Shown here piece after piece: positions 15,610 through 24,997 of a stretch of DNA of 35,133 bases. The translations under genes and the position numbers were made by a program. The DNA is from an uncultured Clostridium sp. (GTDB lineage: Bacteria; Bacillota; Clostridia; TANB77; CAG-508), in contig CATYUF010000012.1 of assembly GCA_958413095.1 (NCBI GenBank), forward strand, positions 1 to 35,133, written 5' to 3'. The notes below the pieces were generated by a model. The model was not told the DNA's origin. It saw only the letters and a program-made list of their open reading frames with translations, and did not search any database. How positions within the stretch are numbered: position 1 is the first letter of the stretch; each line of letters starts with the position of its first letter.

Positions 15610-17247
15610 CTAATACATTCCATCCATTCCACCAGTCATACCTTCATGTCCTCCGCAATTACATGATTTTGGTTCTGGGGCATCTGTAACTAAACTTTCT
15701 GTTGTTAATACCATTGAAGCTATTGACGCTGCATTTTGTAATGCACTTCTTGTTACTTTTGTTGGGTCTACTATTCCTGCTTTTTTCATGTCTACATATG
15801 TTTCTGAAGAAGCATCAAATCCAATTCCTACTTTTTCGTGTTTTATTTTTTCCACTATAACTGCTGGTTCTAGTCCTGCATTTATAGATATTTGTTTAGC
15901 TGGTTCTTCTAGGGCTTTTAATACTATTTTTGCTCCTAGTTGTTCTCCACCTTCTAAGCTATTTACTAATTTTTCTACTTCTGGAATTACATTTAATAAT
16001 GCTGTTCCTCCTCCTGAAACTATACCTTCTTCTACTGCTGCTTTTGTTGCTGATAAAGCATCTTCTATTCTTAATTTTTTGTCTTTCATTTCAACTTCTG
16101 TTGCTGCTCCAACTCCAATTACAGCTACTCCTCCTGCTATTTTAGCAAGTCTTTCTTGTAATTGTTCTTTGTCATAATCACTCTTTGTTTCATTTATTTG
16201 TGCTTTTATTTGTCCTACTCTGTCTGCTATTTGTTGTTTGTCTCCTGCTCCATCTACTATTATTGTATTTTCTTTTTGTACTTTAACTTGTTTTGCTCTT
16301 CCTAATTGTTCTATTGTTGTATCTTTTAATTCTAGTCCTAAATCTGATGTTATAACTTCTGCTCCTGTTAAAACTGCTATATCTTCTAGCATAGCTTTTC
16401 TCTTATCACCAAATCCAGGTGCTTTTACTGCAACTACATTTAATACTCCTCTTAATTTATTTAAGATTAATGTAGATAATGCTTCACCTTCCATATCATC
16501 ACAAACTATTAATAGTTTTCCTGATTCTTGCATTAAACTTTCTAATAATGGTAATATTTCTTGTATATTGCTTATTTTTTTGTCTGTTAATAATATATAT
16601 GGATTATCTAATATAGCTTCCATTTTTTCTGTGTCAGTTGCCATATATGGTGATAAGTAACCTTTGTCAAATTGCATTCCTTCAACAACATTTAATTCTG
16701 TGTTTGAAGTTTTTGATTCTTCTATTGTGATTACTCCATCTTTTGAAACTTTTTCCATAGCTTCTGCAATTAAATTTCCAACTTCTTCATTGTTTGCTGA
16801 AATGCTTGCAACTCTTGCTATATCTTCTTTCCCATTAACTTCTGAGCTAATTTCTTTTAGTCCTTCTACTGCACTTTTTACTGCTTTATCAATACCTCTT
16901 TTTATTGCCATAGGGTCTGCTCCAGCTGCAACATTTTTTACTCCTTCTTTTATCATACTTTGGGCTAAAACTGTTGCTGTTGTAGTTCCATCTCCTGCAA
17001 CATCATTAGTTTTTGTTGATACTTCTTTAACTAGTCTTGCTCCCATATTTTCAAATTTATCTTCTAATTCGATTTCTTTTGCTATTGTAACACCATCGTT
17101 AGTTATAAGTGGTGCTCCAAAGCTTTTGTCTAATACTACATTTCTTCCTTTTGGTCCTAGTGTTACTTTTACTGTGTCAGCTAATTTATTTACACCTTCT
17201 ACTAAGGATTTTCTTGCATCTTCTCCAAATTTAATAACTTTTGCCAT
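15610..17247 (-). CDS. groEL: chaperonin GroEL (Hsp60)
   Basis: A 545-residue chaperonin subunit of full length that forms the double-ring folding chamber. Recognisable blocks are 'DAVKVTLGPKGRNVVLD'-type sequence at residues 25-41, 'VAGDGTTTATVLAQ' near 84-97, and 'EEGIVSGGGTALL' near 410. The C-terminus has the usual flexible Gly/Met tail, here short (GGHEGMTGGMDGMY) and preceded by 'SCNCGG'. It follows groES by 72 bases in one operon controlled by the CIRCE element at 17622-17648. Confidence 0.98.
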   Translation of the reverse strand: MAKVIKFGEDARKSLVEGVNKLADTVKVTLGPKGRNVVLDKSFGAPLITNDGVTIAKEIELEDKFENMGARLVKEVSTKTNDVAGDGTTTATVLAQSMIKEGVKNVAAGADPMAIKRGIDKAVKSAVEGLKEISSEVNGKEDIARVASISANNEEVGNLIAEAMEKVSKDGVITIEESKTSNTELNVVEGMQFDKGYLSPYMATDTEKMEAILDNPYILLTDKKISNIQEILPLLESLMQESGKLLIVCDDMEGEALSTLILNKLRGVLNVVAVKAPGFGDKRKAMLEDIAVLTGAEVITSDLGLELKDTTIEQLGRAKQVKVQKENTIIVDGAGDKQQIADRVGQIKAQINETKSDYDKEQLQERLAKIAGGVAVIGVGAATEVEMKDKKLRIEDALSATKAAVEEGIVSGGGTALLNVIPEVEKLVNSLEGGEQLGAKIVLKALEEPAKQISINAGLEPAVIVEKIKHEKVGIGFDASSETYVDMKKAGIVDPTKVTRSALQNAASIASMVLTTESLVTDAPEPKSCNCGGHEGMTGGMDGMY

Positions 17248-17319
17248 TTTATATCAAACTCCCTTCATTATCTTTTTTATTAAAATATTTCTAATTTATA
17301 TACTTAATAAAGTTAATTT

Positions 17320-17601
17320 TTATTCCACGATTGCTAAAATATCATTTTGTTTTATTATTAAATATTCTTCACCTTCATATTTTACTTCTGTTCCAGAATA
17401 TTTACTTACAATTACATTATCACCTTTTTTTACAATCATTGCTTCTGGTTTTCCATCTATAATGTCTCCATTACCGATTTCAATTACTTCTGCAATTTGT
17501 GGTTTTTCTTGTGCTGCTTGAGTTAATATAATTCCACTTTTTGTTGTTTCTTCGCCTTCTTTCATTTTAATTAATACTCTACTTCCTAATGGTTTAATCA
17601 T
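17320..17601 (-). CDS. groES: co-chaperonin GroES (Hsp10)
   Basis: A 93-residue co-chaperonin that caps the GroEL ring. 'IKPLGSRVLIKMKEGEE' is the conserved N-terminus, and the mobile loop 'TTKSGIILTQAA' follows at residues 19-30. 'GDNVIVSKYSGTEV' is in the C-terminal half. AAGGAGG lies eight bases before the ATG. It is the first gene of the HrcA-type heat-shock operon. Confidence 0.97.
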   Translation of the reverse strand: MIKPLGSRVLIKMKEGEETTKSGIILTQAAQEKPQIAEVIEIGNGDIIDGKPEAMIVKKGDNVIVSKYSGTEVKYEGEEYLIIKQNDILAIVE

Positions 17602-17621
17602 TAAAATTACCTCCTTTTAAA

Positions 17622-17648
17622 TTAGCACTCTTTCTATGTGACTGCTAA
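17622..17648 (-). promoter_or_regulatory. CIRCE element (HrcA operator)
   Basis: TTAGCACTC, a 9-base spacer and GACTGCTAA. Consensus is TTAGCACTC-N9-GAGTGCTAA, so only one base of one arm differs. It lies between the promoter and the groES start, where HrcA binding would block transcription. The hrcA gene is not in this window. Confidence 0.93.
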
Positions 17649-17651
17649 TAA

Positions 17652-17678
17652 TTTATACCCTTTTATTTTAATTGTCAA
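17652..17678 (-). promoter_or_regulatory. sigma-A promoter of groES-groEL
   Basis: The -35 TTGACA (17673-17678) and -10 TATAAA (17652-17657) have a 15-base spacer, immediately upstream of the CIRCE element. The short spacer is slightly unusual. Confidence 0.75.
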
Positions 17679-17807
17679 TAGAATTTATTATTTTTTCACA
17701 CAAAATTCACATAAGCAAATTTCACATAGATAGTCACCATTAATAATTAATTATAAACTGTTAATCGTAACCATAACTATTGTATTAATTAATTCTTCAA
17801 TATATGC

Positions 17808-20279
17808 CTATTTATTTTTTACAATAATTTTTTCATCATCAGCACTAATTTTATTTACTTTTTCATTTTCTAACTTTCCATCTAATATCTCTTCAGCTAA
17901 AGCATCTTCTAATACATTTTGTATAGTTCTTCTTAGTGGCCTTGCTCCAAAATTCTTGTCAATTCCTTTACTTGCAATTAATTTTTTAACTTTAGGGTCT
18001 AACTCTATTTTAATTTTTTGTTCTTTTAGTCTATCTACAACCTCTTCTAACATAATATCTATAATTTTATCAATTTCTGTATCATTTAATTTATGGAATA
18101 CAATTATTTCATCAATACGATTTATAAATTCTGGTCTTAATTCTCTTTTTAGTGCTTCCATAACTTCTTTTTTTGTATCTTCATATTCTTTTTTAGCTCT
18201 TTCCTCTTCTTTATTATCTTCCTTACTTAAATTACTTGCTGTAAATCCTAATGATTTTTTATCAGTAATTAATCTAGCTCCAATATTTGATGTCATTATT
18301 ATTACCGTATTTTTAAAATTAACAGTTCTTCCTTGACTATCTGTTAATCTACCATCTTCTAAAATTTGAAGTAGCATATTCATAACATCAGGATGAGCTT
18401 TTTCTATTTCATCAAATAATACAACTGAATATGGTTTTCTTCTTATTTTTTCTGTTAATTGTCCACCTTCATCAAATCCAACATATCCTGGAGGAGAGCC
18501 TATTAACTTAGAAACTGAATGTGCTTCCATATATTCAGACATATCTATTCTAATAATAGAATTTTCATCTCCAAATAAGCATTCTGCTAAAGCTTTAGAT
18601 AATTCTGTTTTTCCTACTCCTGTTGGTCCTAAGAATAAGAATGAGCCTATTGGTCTTTTTGGATCTTTTAATCCTACTCTTCCTCTTCTAATTGCTTTTG
18701 CAACAGCTTCAACAGCTTCGTTTTGACCTATAACTCTTTGATGTAAATTTTTTTCTAAGTTTTTTAATTTTTCATTTTCATTTTCTGTTATTTTCTTAGC
18801 TGGAATTCCTGTCCAACTTGCAATAACTTCTGCTATATTTTCTTCTGTAATATCTGTTATTGCCTTATTATTTTTATTTTTCCATTTCTTTTGTTCTTTC
18901 TCGTATTTTGCTTTTAATTCTTTTTCTTTATCTCTTAGACTAGCTGCTTTTTCAAACTTTTGTGTTCTTACTGCTTCCTCTTTATCTTTACTTACATTTG
19001 AAATTTCTTCTTCTAATTCTTTTAAACTGTCTGGCTCTGTATATGTTTTTAATCTAGCTTTTGATGCTGCTTCATCTATTAAGTCAATAGCTTTATCTGG
19101 TAAAAATCTATCATTTATATATCTTACAGACATTTTAACTGCTGCTTCTATTGCTTCATCTGTTATTTTCACATTATGATGAGCTTCATATTTGTCTCTT
19201 ATACCTTTTAAAATTGAAATAGTGTCTTTTTCAGATGGCTCATTTACTGTTACTGGACTAAATCTTCTTTCAAGAGCTGAATCTTTTTCTATAAATTTTC
19301 TATATTCATTTAAAGTTGTTGCTCCTACTAATTGTATTTCTCCTCTTGCCAAAAGTGGCTTTAGAATATTTGCTGCATCTATTGCACCTTCTGCTGAACC
19401 AGCTCCTACTATTGTATGAATTTCATCTATAAATAAAATTACATCTCCTGCTTTTTTTACCTCTTCTAATGCTTTTTTTATTCTCTCTTCAAAGTCTCCT
19501 CTATATTTTGCACCAGCTACCATGCTAGATATATCAACAGTTACTACTCTTTTATCTTTTAATATTTCTGGAACATCTCCTGTTACAATTTTTTCTGCCA
19601 ACCCTTCTACTACTGCTGTTTTTCCAACTCCTGGCTCACCTATTAAACATGGATTATTTTTTGTTCTTCTTGATAGAATCTGAATTACTCTTTCTATTTC
19701 TTCTTTTCTTCCTATTATTGGGTCTAATTTTCCTTGTCTTGCTTTTTCTGTTAAATCTTCTCCAAATTGATTTAAGGTTGGTGTTTGATTATAACTTCCT
19801 GTTTTCTTTGCATTAGAATTGTTTTCATTATTAGAACTTAAATTTTCTCCTTCATTAATTACTCTAATTATTTCTCCATAAAACTTTGGAATATTTATAT
19901 TTAGTTCTAATAAGATTCTAGTTGCTATACTATCTCCTTCTCTTAATAAACCTATTAATATATGTTCTGTTCCTATATAGTTATATCCTAATTTTCTAGC
20001 TTCAATAAATGCATTTTCTATAACTCTTTTAGTTCTAGGAGTAAATCCTAAAGTTTCTTCAATCTGCTCTTCTCTTCCAACTAATTCAACTGTTATATTT
20101 AATATATCTTCAGGAGTTATCCCTTGTTTTTCTATAACTTTTGAAGCCACTCCGCTTCCTTCTTTTGCTAGTCCATATAAAATATGTTCTGTTCCTATAT
20201 ATCTATGTCCTAACTCAATTGCAGCATTATTAGCAATCTCTATTGCTTTTTTTGCTCTACTTGTAAAATTATATGTCAT
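17808..20279 (-). CDS. clpC: ATP-dependent Clp protease ATP-binding subunit ClpC
   Basis: An 823-residue Hsp100 unfoldase that feeds substrates to ClpP, including proteins marked by McsB. It has an N-terminal Clp repeat domain ('RYIGTEHILYGL' and 'NYIGTEHILIGLL'), a first AAA+ module with Walker A 'GEPGVGKT' near 213, and a UVR-containing middle domain near 420-450. The second AAA+ module has 'GPTGVGKTE' near 550 and 'GSPPGYVGFDEGGQL'. It is the last gene of ctsR-mcsA-mcsB-clpC, 19 bases after mcsB, with an AGGAAGG ribosome-binding site. No clear terminator is seen in 17700-17807. Confidence 0.97.
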   Translation of the reverse strand: MTYNFTSRAKKAIEIANNAAIELGHRYIGTEHILYGLAKEGSGVASKVIEKQGITPEDILNITVELVGREEQIEETLGFTPRTKRVIENAFIEARKLGYNYIGTEHILIGLLREGDSIATRILLELNINIPKFYGEIIRVINEGENLSSNNENNSNAKKTGSYNQTPTLNQFGEDLTEKARQGKLDPIIGRKEEIERVIQILSRRTKNNPCLIGEPGVGKTAVVEGLAEKIVTGDVPEILKDKRVVTVDISSMVAGAKYRGDFEERIKKALEEVKKAGDVILFIDEIHTIVGAGSAEGAIDAANILKPLLARGEIQLVGATTLNEYRKFIEKDSALERRFSPVTVNEPSEKDTISILKGIRDKYEAHHNVKITDEAIEAAVKMSVRYINDRFLPDKAIDLIDEAASKARLKTYTEPDSLKELEEEISNVSKDKEEAVRTQKFEKAASLRDKEKELKAKYEKEQKKWKNKNNKAITDITEENIAEVIASWTGIPAKKITENENEKLKNLEKNLHQRVIGQNEAVEAVAKAIRRGRVGLKDPKRPIGSFLFLGPTGVGKTELSKALAECLFGDENSIIRIDMSEYMEAHSVSKLIGSPPGYVGFDEGGQLTEKIRRKPYSVVLFDEIEKAHPDVMNMLLQILEDGRLTDSQGRTVNFKNTVIIMTSNIGARLITDKKSLGFTASNLSKEDNKEEERAKKEYEDTKKEVMEALKRELRPEFINRIDEIIVFHKLNDTEIDKIIDIMLEEVVDRLKEQKIKIELDPKVKKLIASKGIDKNFGARPLRRTIQNVLEDALAEEILDGKLENEKVNKISADDEKIIVKNK

Positions 20280-20298
20280 GTCTTGTACCTTCCTTTCT

Positions 20299-21309
20299 TT
20301 ATTTTTCCTTAAAAATTTGTTTTATAATTTCAGCTCTTTTCACTTCTTGTTCAATTTTTCCTAAAGTTTCTCCTAATCTTTTTTGCATATTTGCTGGTTT
20401 TGTGTATAAATATAAACTTTGGATTTGTAAATCGGTAACTTCTCTTAAAATCCCTAAATCTACACCTAATTTTATATTTGAAAGTAATTCGATAGTTTCT
20501 TCTTCTGTAATTTTTTTACAATTAGTAAATATTCCGAAACTTCTATATATTTCATCTTCTAAGTCGATTCCTTCATTTGCTAAATATTTTCTTGCTTGTC
20601 TTTCATTTTTTATTATTTTTTCAGCTATTACTTTTATGTTTTTTACTATTTCCTCTTCTGTAATCCCTAAAGTTTGTTTATTAGAAATTTGATATATATC
20701 ACCTATCAATTTTCCTTCTTTACTTGAGACTCCTTTCACTTCAACTCCAAAATTACTTATTACTTGTAATACTTTTTTAATATTATTTGTTTTTCTTAAT
20801 GCTGGTAAATGTAACATTACAGATGCTTTTAACCCTGTACCTAAATTACTTGGATATGCTGTTAAATAGCCATATTTTTTGCTTACACAATATCCCAAAA
20901 CCTCTTCTATTTTTTTGTCTAATTCTATTGCTAAGTTTAATGTATTTTCTAATTCTAATCCTGCACTATATACTTGTATTTTTAGATGGTCTTCTTCTCC
21001 TATCATTATACAAATATTTTCTTCATCATTTATTAATATACTTTTTCTATCTTGGTTTTTATTTAAAAATTCTTCTGTTACAAGATTTTTTTCTAATAGA
21101 CTAATTTTTGTTATCTCATCCATATCTTTTATTCTTAGATATTTTAATCCATAACCTATTTCATATATGCTTTCTTTTATTTTATTTTCTAAACTTTCTA
21201 ATTCATCACTAGATAAATTGAAGCTATATCCATTAATATTTCTTGAAAATCTTATTCTTGTACTTATAGCTACATCAGATTCTTTTCCGCTTTGTAAATA
21301 CCAGTTCAT
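20299..21309 (-). CDS. mcsB: protein arginine kinase McsB
   Basis: A 336-residue phosphagen-kinase-like enzyme that phosphorylates arginines on proteins, marking them for ClpCP. 'DVAISTRIRFSRNINGYSF' near residues 12-30 is the nucleotide-binding start, and 'GYLTAYPSNLGTGLKASVM' near 146-164 is the family core. It normally needs McsA, encoded directly upstream, for activation. AGAAGGAAAA precedes the ATG at 21309. Length is close to other McsB proteins. Confidence 0.95.
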   Translation of the reverse strand: MNWYLQSGKESDVAISTRIRFSRNINGYSFNLSSDELESLENKIKESIYEIGYGLKYLRIKDMDEITKISLLEKNLVTEEFLNKNQDRKSILINDEENICIMIGEEDHLKIQVYSAGLELENTLNLAIELDKKIEEVLGYCVSKKYGYLTAYPSNLGTGLKASVMLHLPALRKTNNIKKVLQVISNFGVEVKGVSSKEGKLIGDIYQISNKQTLGITEEEIVKNIKVIAEKIIKNERQARKYLANEGIDLEDEIYRSFGIFTNCKKITEEETIELLSNIKLGVDLGILREVTDLQIQSLYLYTKPANMQKRLGETLGKIEQEVKRAEIIKQIFKEK

Positions 21310-21363
21310 AATTTTCCTTCTTTCTTTACAAATTTATTTTTTACTTATCCTTGTATTTTGAAT

Positions 21364-21921
21364 TTAATTTTTATTTTTTTCTATTTCTTTTATCCTATCT
21401 CTGATTTTTGCTGCCTCTTCATATCTTTCATCTTTTATTGCTTCTTTTAATTCTAATTGTAAATTTTCTAATTCATTATTTTCTTTATTATCTACATTTT
21501 TGTTATCAGTTTTCTCTTGTCTTTTTTCTATTTTACTATCTAAAACTTTTCCAATTCTTCCTGTATGTCTATTACTATTTTGTATTTTTCTAATTATAGG
21601 GTCCAATCTGTCTTCAAATATGTCATAACAACTTGCACATCCTAATCTTCCTGTATTTACTATGTCATCAAATGTATATCCACACTCATTACATTTTAAA
21701 GTTTTGATATCATTAAATAATGGCATAAATTCTGGTGTTGCAAAGTCTTCCATAAAATCTCCAAAAAAACTAGAAAAGTCTATTGGCATTTTAAAATTAA
21801 TTTCTCCTATTCCTAATTTTTTGCTACATTCCTCACATAAATTAAATTCTCTTTTTACTCCATTAATATTTTCTGAGTATTTTACATTTGCTTCTTTTTT
21901 TCCACAATTATCACATAACAT
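21364..21921 (-). CDS. mcsA: McsA zinc-binding adaptor, UvrB/UvrC motif
   Basis: A 185-residue activator of McsB. Two pairs of CxxC motifs lie at the N-terminus ('MLCDNCGKKE', 'LCEECSKKL') and two more in the middle ('KCNECGYTF', 'GCASCYDIF'), as expected for zinc binding. A C-terminal UVR coiled-coil ('LQLELKEAIKDERYEEAAKIRDR') follows near residues 153-177. It starts 14 bases after ctsR with a GGGAGG ribosome-binding site. Confidence 0.95.
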   Translation of the reverse strand: MLCDNCGKKEANVKYSENINGVKREFNLCEECSKKLGIGEINFKMPIDFSSFFGDFMEDFATPEFMPLFNDIKTLKCNECGYTFDDIVNTGRLGCASCYDIFEDRLDPIIRKIQNSNRHTGRIGKVLDSKIEKRQEKTDNKNVDNKENNELENLQLELKEAIKDERYEEAAKIRDRIKEIEKNKN

Positions 21922-21935
21922 TTTAAATTCCTCCC

Positions 21936-22382
21936 TTATTCTAAATTTAATAACATATTTTTAAATATTTTTGCTCGTAATTTATCTTTTATTTCTTTTG
22001 CTATTCCTAAAACATTATCACTTGTAGCTACTTTTAATAGCTTTGCTTCTTTTTTCGTAATAAGGTCATATGTTAAAAAATCACTAATCAAAATGTCAAC
22101 ATCATTTGATGTCATTTCATCTCCTATGTTTTTTATTATATGCATAAAATAATCTGACTTTGTGTTATTTACTTTTTTTATCGTTATATGACCTCCACCG
22201 CCTCTCCTACTTTCTACATAATATCCTTGTGATGGTTTAAATCTTGTTGAAATGACATAATTTATTTGCGATGGAACACAATTAAATTGTTCTGCTAGTT
22301 CATTTCTTTGAATTTCTACTAATTGATTGTCTTCATCAAATAATTCTTTTATAAATTCTTCTATTAAGTCTGACATTCTCAT
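21936..22382 (-). CDS. ctsR: transcriptional repressor CtsR
   Basis: A 148-residue winged helix-turn-helix repressor of class III heat-shock genes. 'MRMSDLIEEFIKELF' starts the protein, and the wing 'SRRGGGGHITIKKV' near residues 58-71 is diagnostic, with its Gly-rich turn acting as the heat sensor. The frame is open for 32 codons upstream, but GGAGG eight bases before the ATG at 22382 sets the start. It is the first gene of the operon and should repress it through the operator at 22501-22518. Confidence 0.95.
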   Translation of the reverse strand: MRMSDLIEEFIKELFDEDNQLVEIQRNELAEQFNCVPSQINYVISTRFKPSQGYYVESRRGGGGHITIKKVNNTKSDYFMHIIKNIGDEMTSNDVDILISDFLTYDLITKKEAKLLKVATSDNVLGIAKEIKDKLRAKIFKNMLLNLE

Positions 22383-22500
22383 TGGATTTGCCTCCTTTGT
22401 TTTTTGTTTATTTTTGATTTTACATTGTGATTTTGTTGTAAATTTAATTTTAGTTCTTGACTTGATTCTTATTTTCATTTAGTTTTATTTTGTTTTTTAA

Positions 22501-22518
22501 CTTTGACTTTCTTTGACC
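22501..22518 (-). promoter_or_regulatory. CtsR operator (heptad direct repeat)
   Basis: The minus strand reads GGTCAAAGAAAGTCAAAG, a perfect GTCAAA direct repeat with the expected 3-base spacing. It lies at or just after the predicted transcription start of the ctsR operon, so binding would autorepress it. Confidence 0.95.
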
Positions 22519-22527
22519 TATATTAAT

Positions 22528-22555
22528 ATTATACTCCCTTCTTTTATATTTTCAA
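22528..22555 (-). promoter_or_regulatory. sigma-A promoter of the ctsR operon
   Basis: The -35 TTGAAA (22550-22555) and -10 TATAAT (22528-22533) have a 16-base spacer. The start point falls at the CtsR operator. The leader to the ATG is about 140 bases. Confidence 0.85.
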
Positions 22556-22606
22556 TATACTTTTTTACCTTTTAGGGAGTAATTTAGCTTATTTTTTATC
22601 AATTTT

Positions 22607-22774
22607 CTAATTTTTTCTATCTTTTTCTTTATTTTTTGTCATATTTGCTAATTCTTCTGCTCTTTCTTTTTGGTTGGGTAATGAAATCCAAGCGAAATAA
22701 GAAGATACAAATTCTCCATATTTGGTTGCATCTTCTCCTACTTCATTTTTTATTATTTCTTTGTTTTTATCCAT
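22607..22774 (-). CDS. 55-residue hypothetical protein
   Basis: An ATG-initiated, highly charged small ORF (starts MDKNKEIIKNEVGEDATKYG; contains 'SSYFAWISLPNQKERAEEL'). The single aromatic stretch and flanking charged helices look like a real small protein, but no family is known to me. The ribosome-binding site (AAGG, about 12 bases away) is weak. It lies between the ctsR promoter and the prepilin-like gene. Confidence 0.5.
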   Translation of the reverse strand: MDKNKEIIKNEVGEDATKYGEFVSSYFAWISLPNQKERAEELANMTKNKEKDRKN

Positions 22775-23005
22775 GCTATACACTTACCTTTCTTTGTTTA
22801 TTATTTTAGGTATGTGCATTTTGCTTGGTTTTTATTCAATTTTTGATAAAAATCTAGTAGTGTTGTTTTTTATTTTTCCATTAAACTTACAACATATAAA
22901 TACCGTTTTCTTAAATTTTGCCTCATTTTTTTAAGATTACTTTTTTTAGTTTTTTGTTTATAACCCTTCATCTGCATGCAAAATATTTATAATATTATCC
23001 AAATT

Positions 23006-24667
23006 TTAGATATCAAGAATTGGATAACCACTTTCTGTGTTAATCTTCCAGTTTACTAATTTTTCTTCATTTTGACTGTTATAGTTTGCTACATAGTCAT
23101 TTAAATTCCCTAACAATCCTTCTTCTGAATTTGATATAAGTTGTTCTTTTGTTATGCTTGTTGCTTCTCCTTCTTTATAATTTTCTCCTGAAGCAATTGC
23201 TTTATTTGCTGATTTTTCATACCAAAATACATTATTTAATGTTACTTTTGTTGATACTGGAAAAATCGCTCCAATAATAGCTCCTTTATTATTATCATTT
23301 TCTTCAATAATTCCTGCATTATATGAATTTTCAATAAGACCAGTCATAAAATAATAAACACCTGTCATTCCTCCTATACTTGAACCCCCACTAATATTAC
23401 CTATATTAGCACAATTAATAATTTTTCCCGAATTATATCCTACAACTCCTCCAATATCAACATTTCCTTTGATATATCCTTTATTAATTGAATTTATAAT
23501 TATAGCATCACCTAGTCCGTCTACCAATTATTCCTCCAACGCATGAATTTGCAATTACTTTTGACTTATTAATACATCTATTTACTTTACAATTTTTTCC
23601 TGAAAGATTATAACCTATAATTCCTCCTACATTTGTATTTGCAAAAATATTTCCATTTGACATGCAATCTTTTATTAATTGACTTCCAATTGTCCCATTC
23701 ATCGCTCCTACTATTCCGACCAGTTCCTTGATATATTTCTTCTTGCGAAATATTTTGAATTCTACCTGAAAAAATGCAATTTTCAATAGTTGCTTTATCA
23801 TTTATTAATTGTGATATAATACCTCCTACATAACCATTACCTTCAACATTTCCTTCAATTGATAAATCTTCTATTTTTCCATTTTGTAATGTTTTAATTA
23901 TTCCTCCTACATGTGTATTTGACTTAACATATACATTTTTCAAAGCTTTACCATTTCCATTAAATACCCCTTGAAAAACTTCTATTGGTTTAAATCCATT
24001 ATATTTATTATCTGTCAAACCTTCAAATAAAGTAACATTACTATCATTAATGAAAAGCATCTCATTGTATTCATTTGTAGTATAATCACAATATGATAAT
24101 TCTGAATTAAAATCTAATGTTTTACCTAGTTTAATATATTTTGAACTATATAAATTATAATTTTTTGACCATTCTAATAAATCTTCTATACTTTTAATAA
24201 CATAATTATCTTCTACCGTACCACTTCCGTCAAATTGTCCTGGAGTATTATCAATCTCTAATATATTCTCCTGCTCTTCAATTATATTTCCATTTTCTTC
24301 AATAGTATATATTTTATTGCTTTCTAAAAAATGAACCGTAAATCCTTTTCCTTTAATATATGATTTCGTTTTTTCTTTTCCTACACTAGTATCTAAATAA
24401 TTCTGAAAAGTTACTTTCCTTGCCCTAAAATCATCTATGTTCTCAGTATTTGCACTTGACATTGCTAATGCTATTTGCTCTTTTTCTTCGCCTATTTTAT
24501 TTTGCTCTAAAGCATATTTAGCTTTATTTAACAAACCATTATCTCCTGTTAATGTTGCAATACTTACTCCGTGCTAATATTAAAAGTACTATTATTGTTA
24601 TTACTAATGCTATTAATGTTATCCCTTTTTCTCTTTTTAAGTTAATTTTTATATTTTTAGTTATCAT
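23006..24667 (-). CDS. prepilin-type GLUG-repeat surface protein, read through three CGG +1 shifts
   Basis: Read straight, this region gives broken frames. Skipping one C at each of three CGGA sites (24571, 23718, 23519) gives one 552-residue protein with no other lesion: 1662 nt minus 3 equals 553 codons exactly. The N-terminus 'EKGITLIALVITIIVLLILA', then 'GVSIATLTGDNGLL', is a classic clostridial prepilin-like cleavage and helix motif. It is followed by a beta-rich body with GLUG-type repeats ('VGGIISQL', 'VGGIIGYNLSG', 'VGGVVGYNSGKI') and a C-terminal 'SGYPILDI'. AAGGAG precedes the ATG at 24667, and a consensus promoter lies upstream. It is probably exported and assembled or displayed at the surface. 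A conventional pipeline would call it a pseudogene or three fragments. Confidence 0.85.
23516..23519 (-). other. CGGA +1 recoding site 3 of the prepilin/GLUG gene
   Basis: The coding strand reads GGT AGA CGG ACT. Skipping the C at 23519 gives GGT AGA GGA CTA GGT and joins the 'VGGIIGR' repeat to 'GLGDAIII' with glycine 383. Confidence 0.8.
23715..23718 (-). other. CGGA +1 recoding site 2 of the prepilin/GLUG gene
   Basis: The coding strand reads ACT GGT CGG AAT. Skipping the C at 23718 gives GGT GGA ATA GTA GGA, restoring the GLUG-type 'GTGGIVGAM' with glycine 317. Confidence 0.8.
24568..24571 (-). other. CGGA +1 recoding site 1 of the prepilin/GLUG gene
   Basis: The coding strand reads TTA GCA CGG AGT. 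Skipping the C at 24571 gives GCA GGA GTA AGT ATT and restores the conserved 'LILAGVSIATLTG' of clostridial prepilin helices with glycine 33. Without it translation stops 11 codons past A32. Confidence 0.85.
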
Positions 24668-24807
24668 TTGTTTTTTCTCTCCTTCATAGATTATATGTTA
24701 TTTACATTTTTTCAATTTTCTCTCATAATCTTAGTTTATTATCATTTTTTAATCACTATTTCAAAGCATAAATCACATGTTCTTAAGTTATATTTGCATA
24801 TAAAAAT

Positions 24808-24836
24808 ATTATACTAAAAGCACTATATTTGTGCAA
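24808..24836 (-). promoter_or_regulatory. sigma-A promoter with dyad, prepilin/GLUG gene
   Basis: The -35 TTGCAC (24831-24836), a 17-base spacer and -10 TATAAT (24808-24813). A dyad GCAC-N7-GTGC (24820-24834) overlaps the -35 and spacer and could bind a regulator. The leader to the ATG is about 134 bases, with no riboswitch that I can recognise. Confidence 0.8.
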
Positions 24837-24997
24837 GTTAAAAAATGGAAAATTTTTAATTATTGTTATACTTTTATTCTTCCCTTATTAAAAAAATTTA
24901 ATCATTTCAATATATAATACTATCTACTGTTTTTATCATATATATTTCTCAATTGAATAAATTGTTCATATATAAATTATTCATAGGAGGTATTACC

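Noticed and set aside
23006..24667. Calling the prepilin/GLUG region a pseudogene
   Set aside because: The only lesions are three identical extra C's before GGA codons. Promoter, ribosome-binding site and all motifs are intact.
24668..24807. Riboswitch in the prepilin/GLUG leader
   Set aside because: The leader is long, but I saw no c-di-GMP or other riboswitch core.
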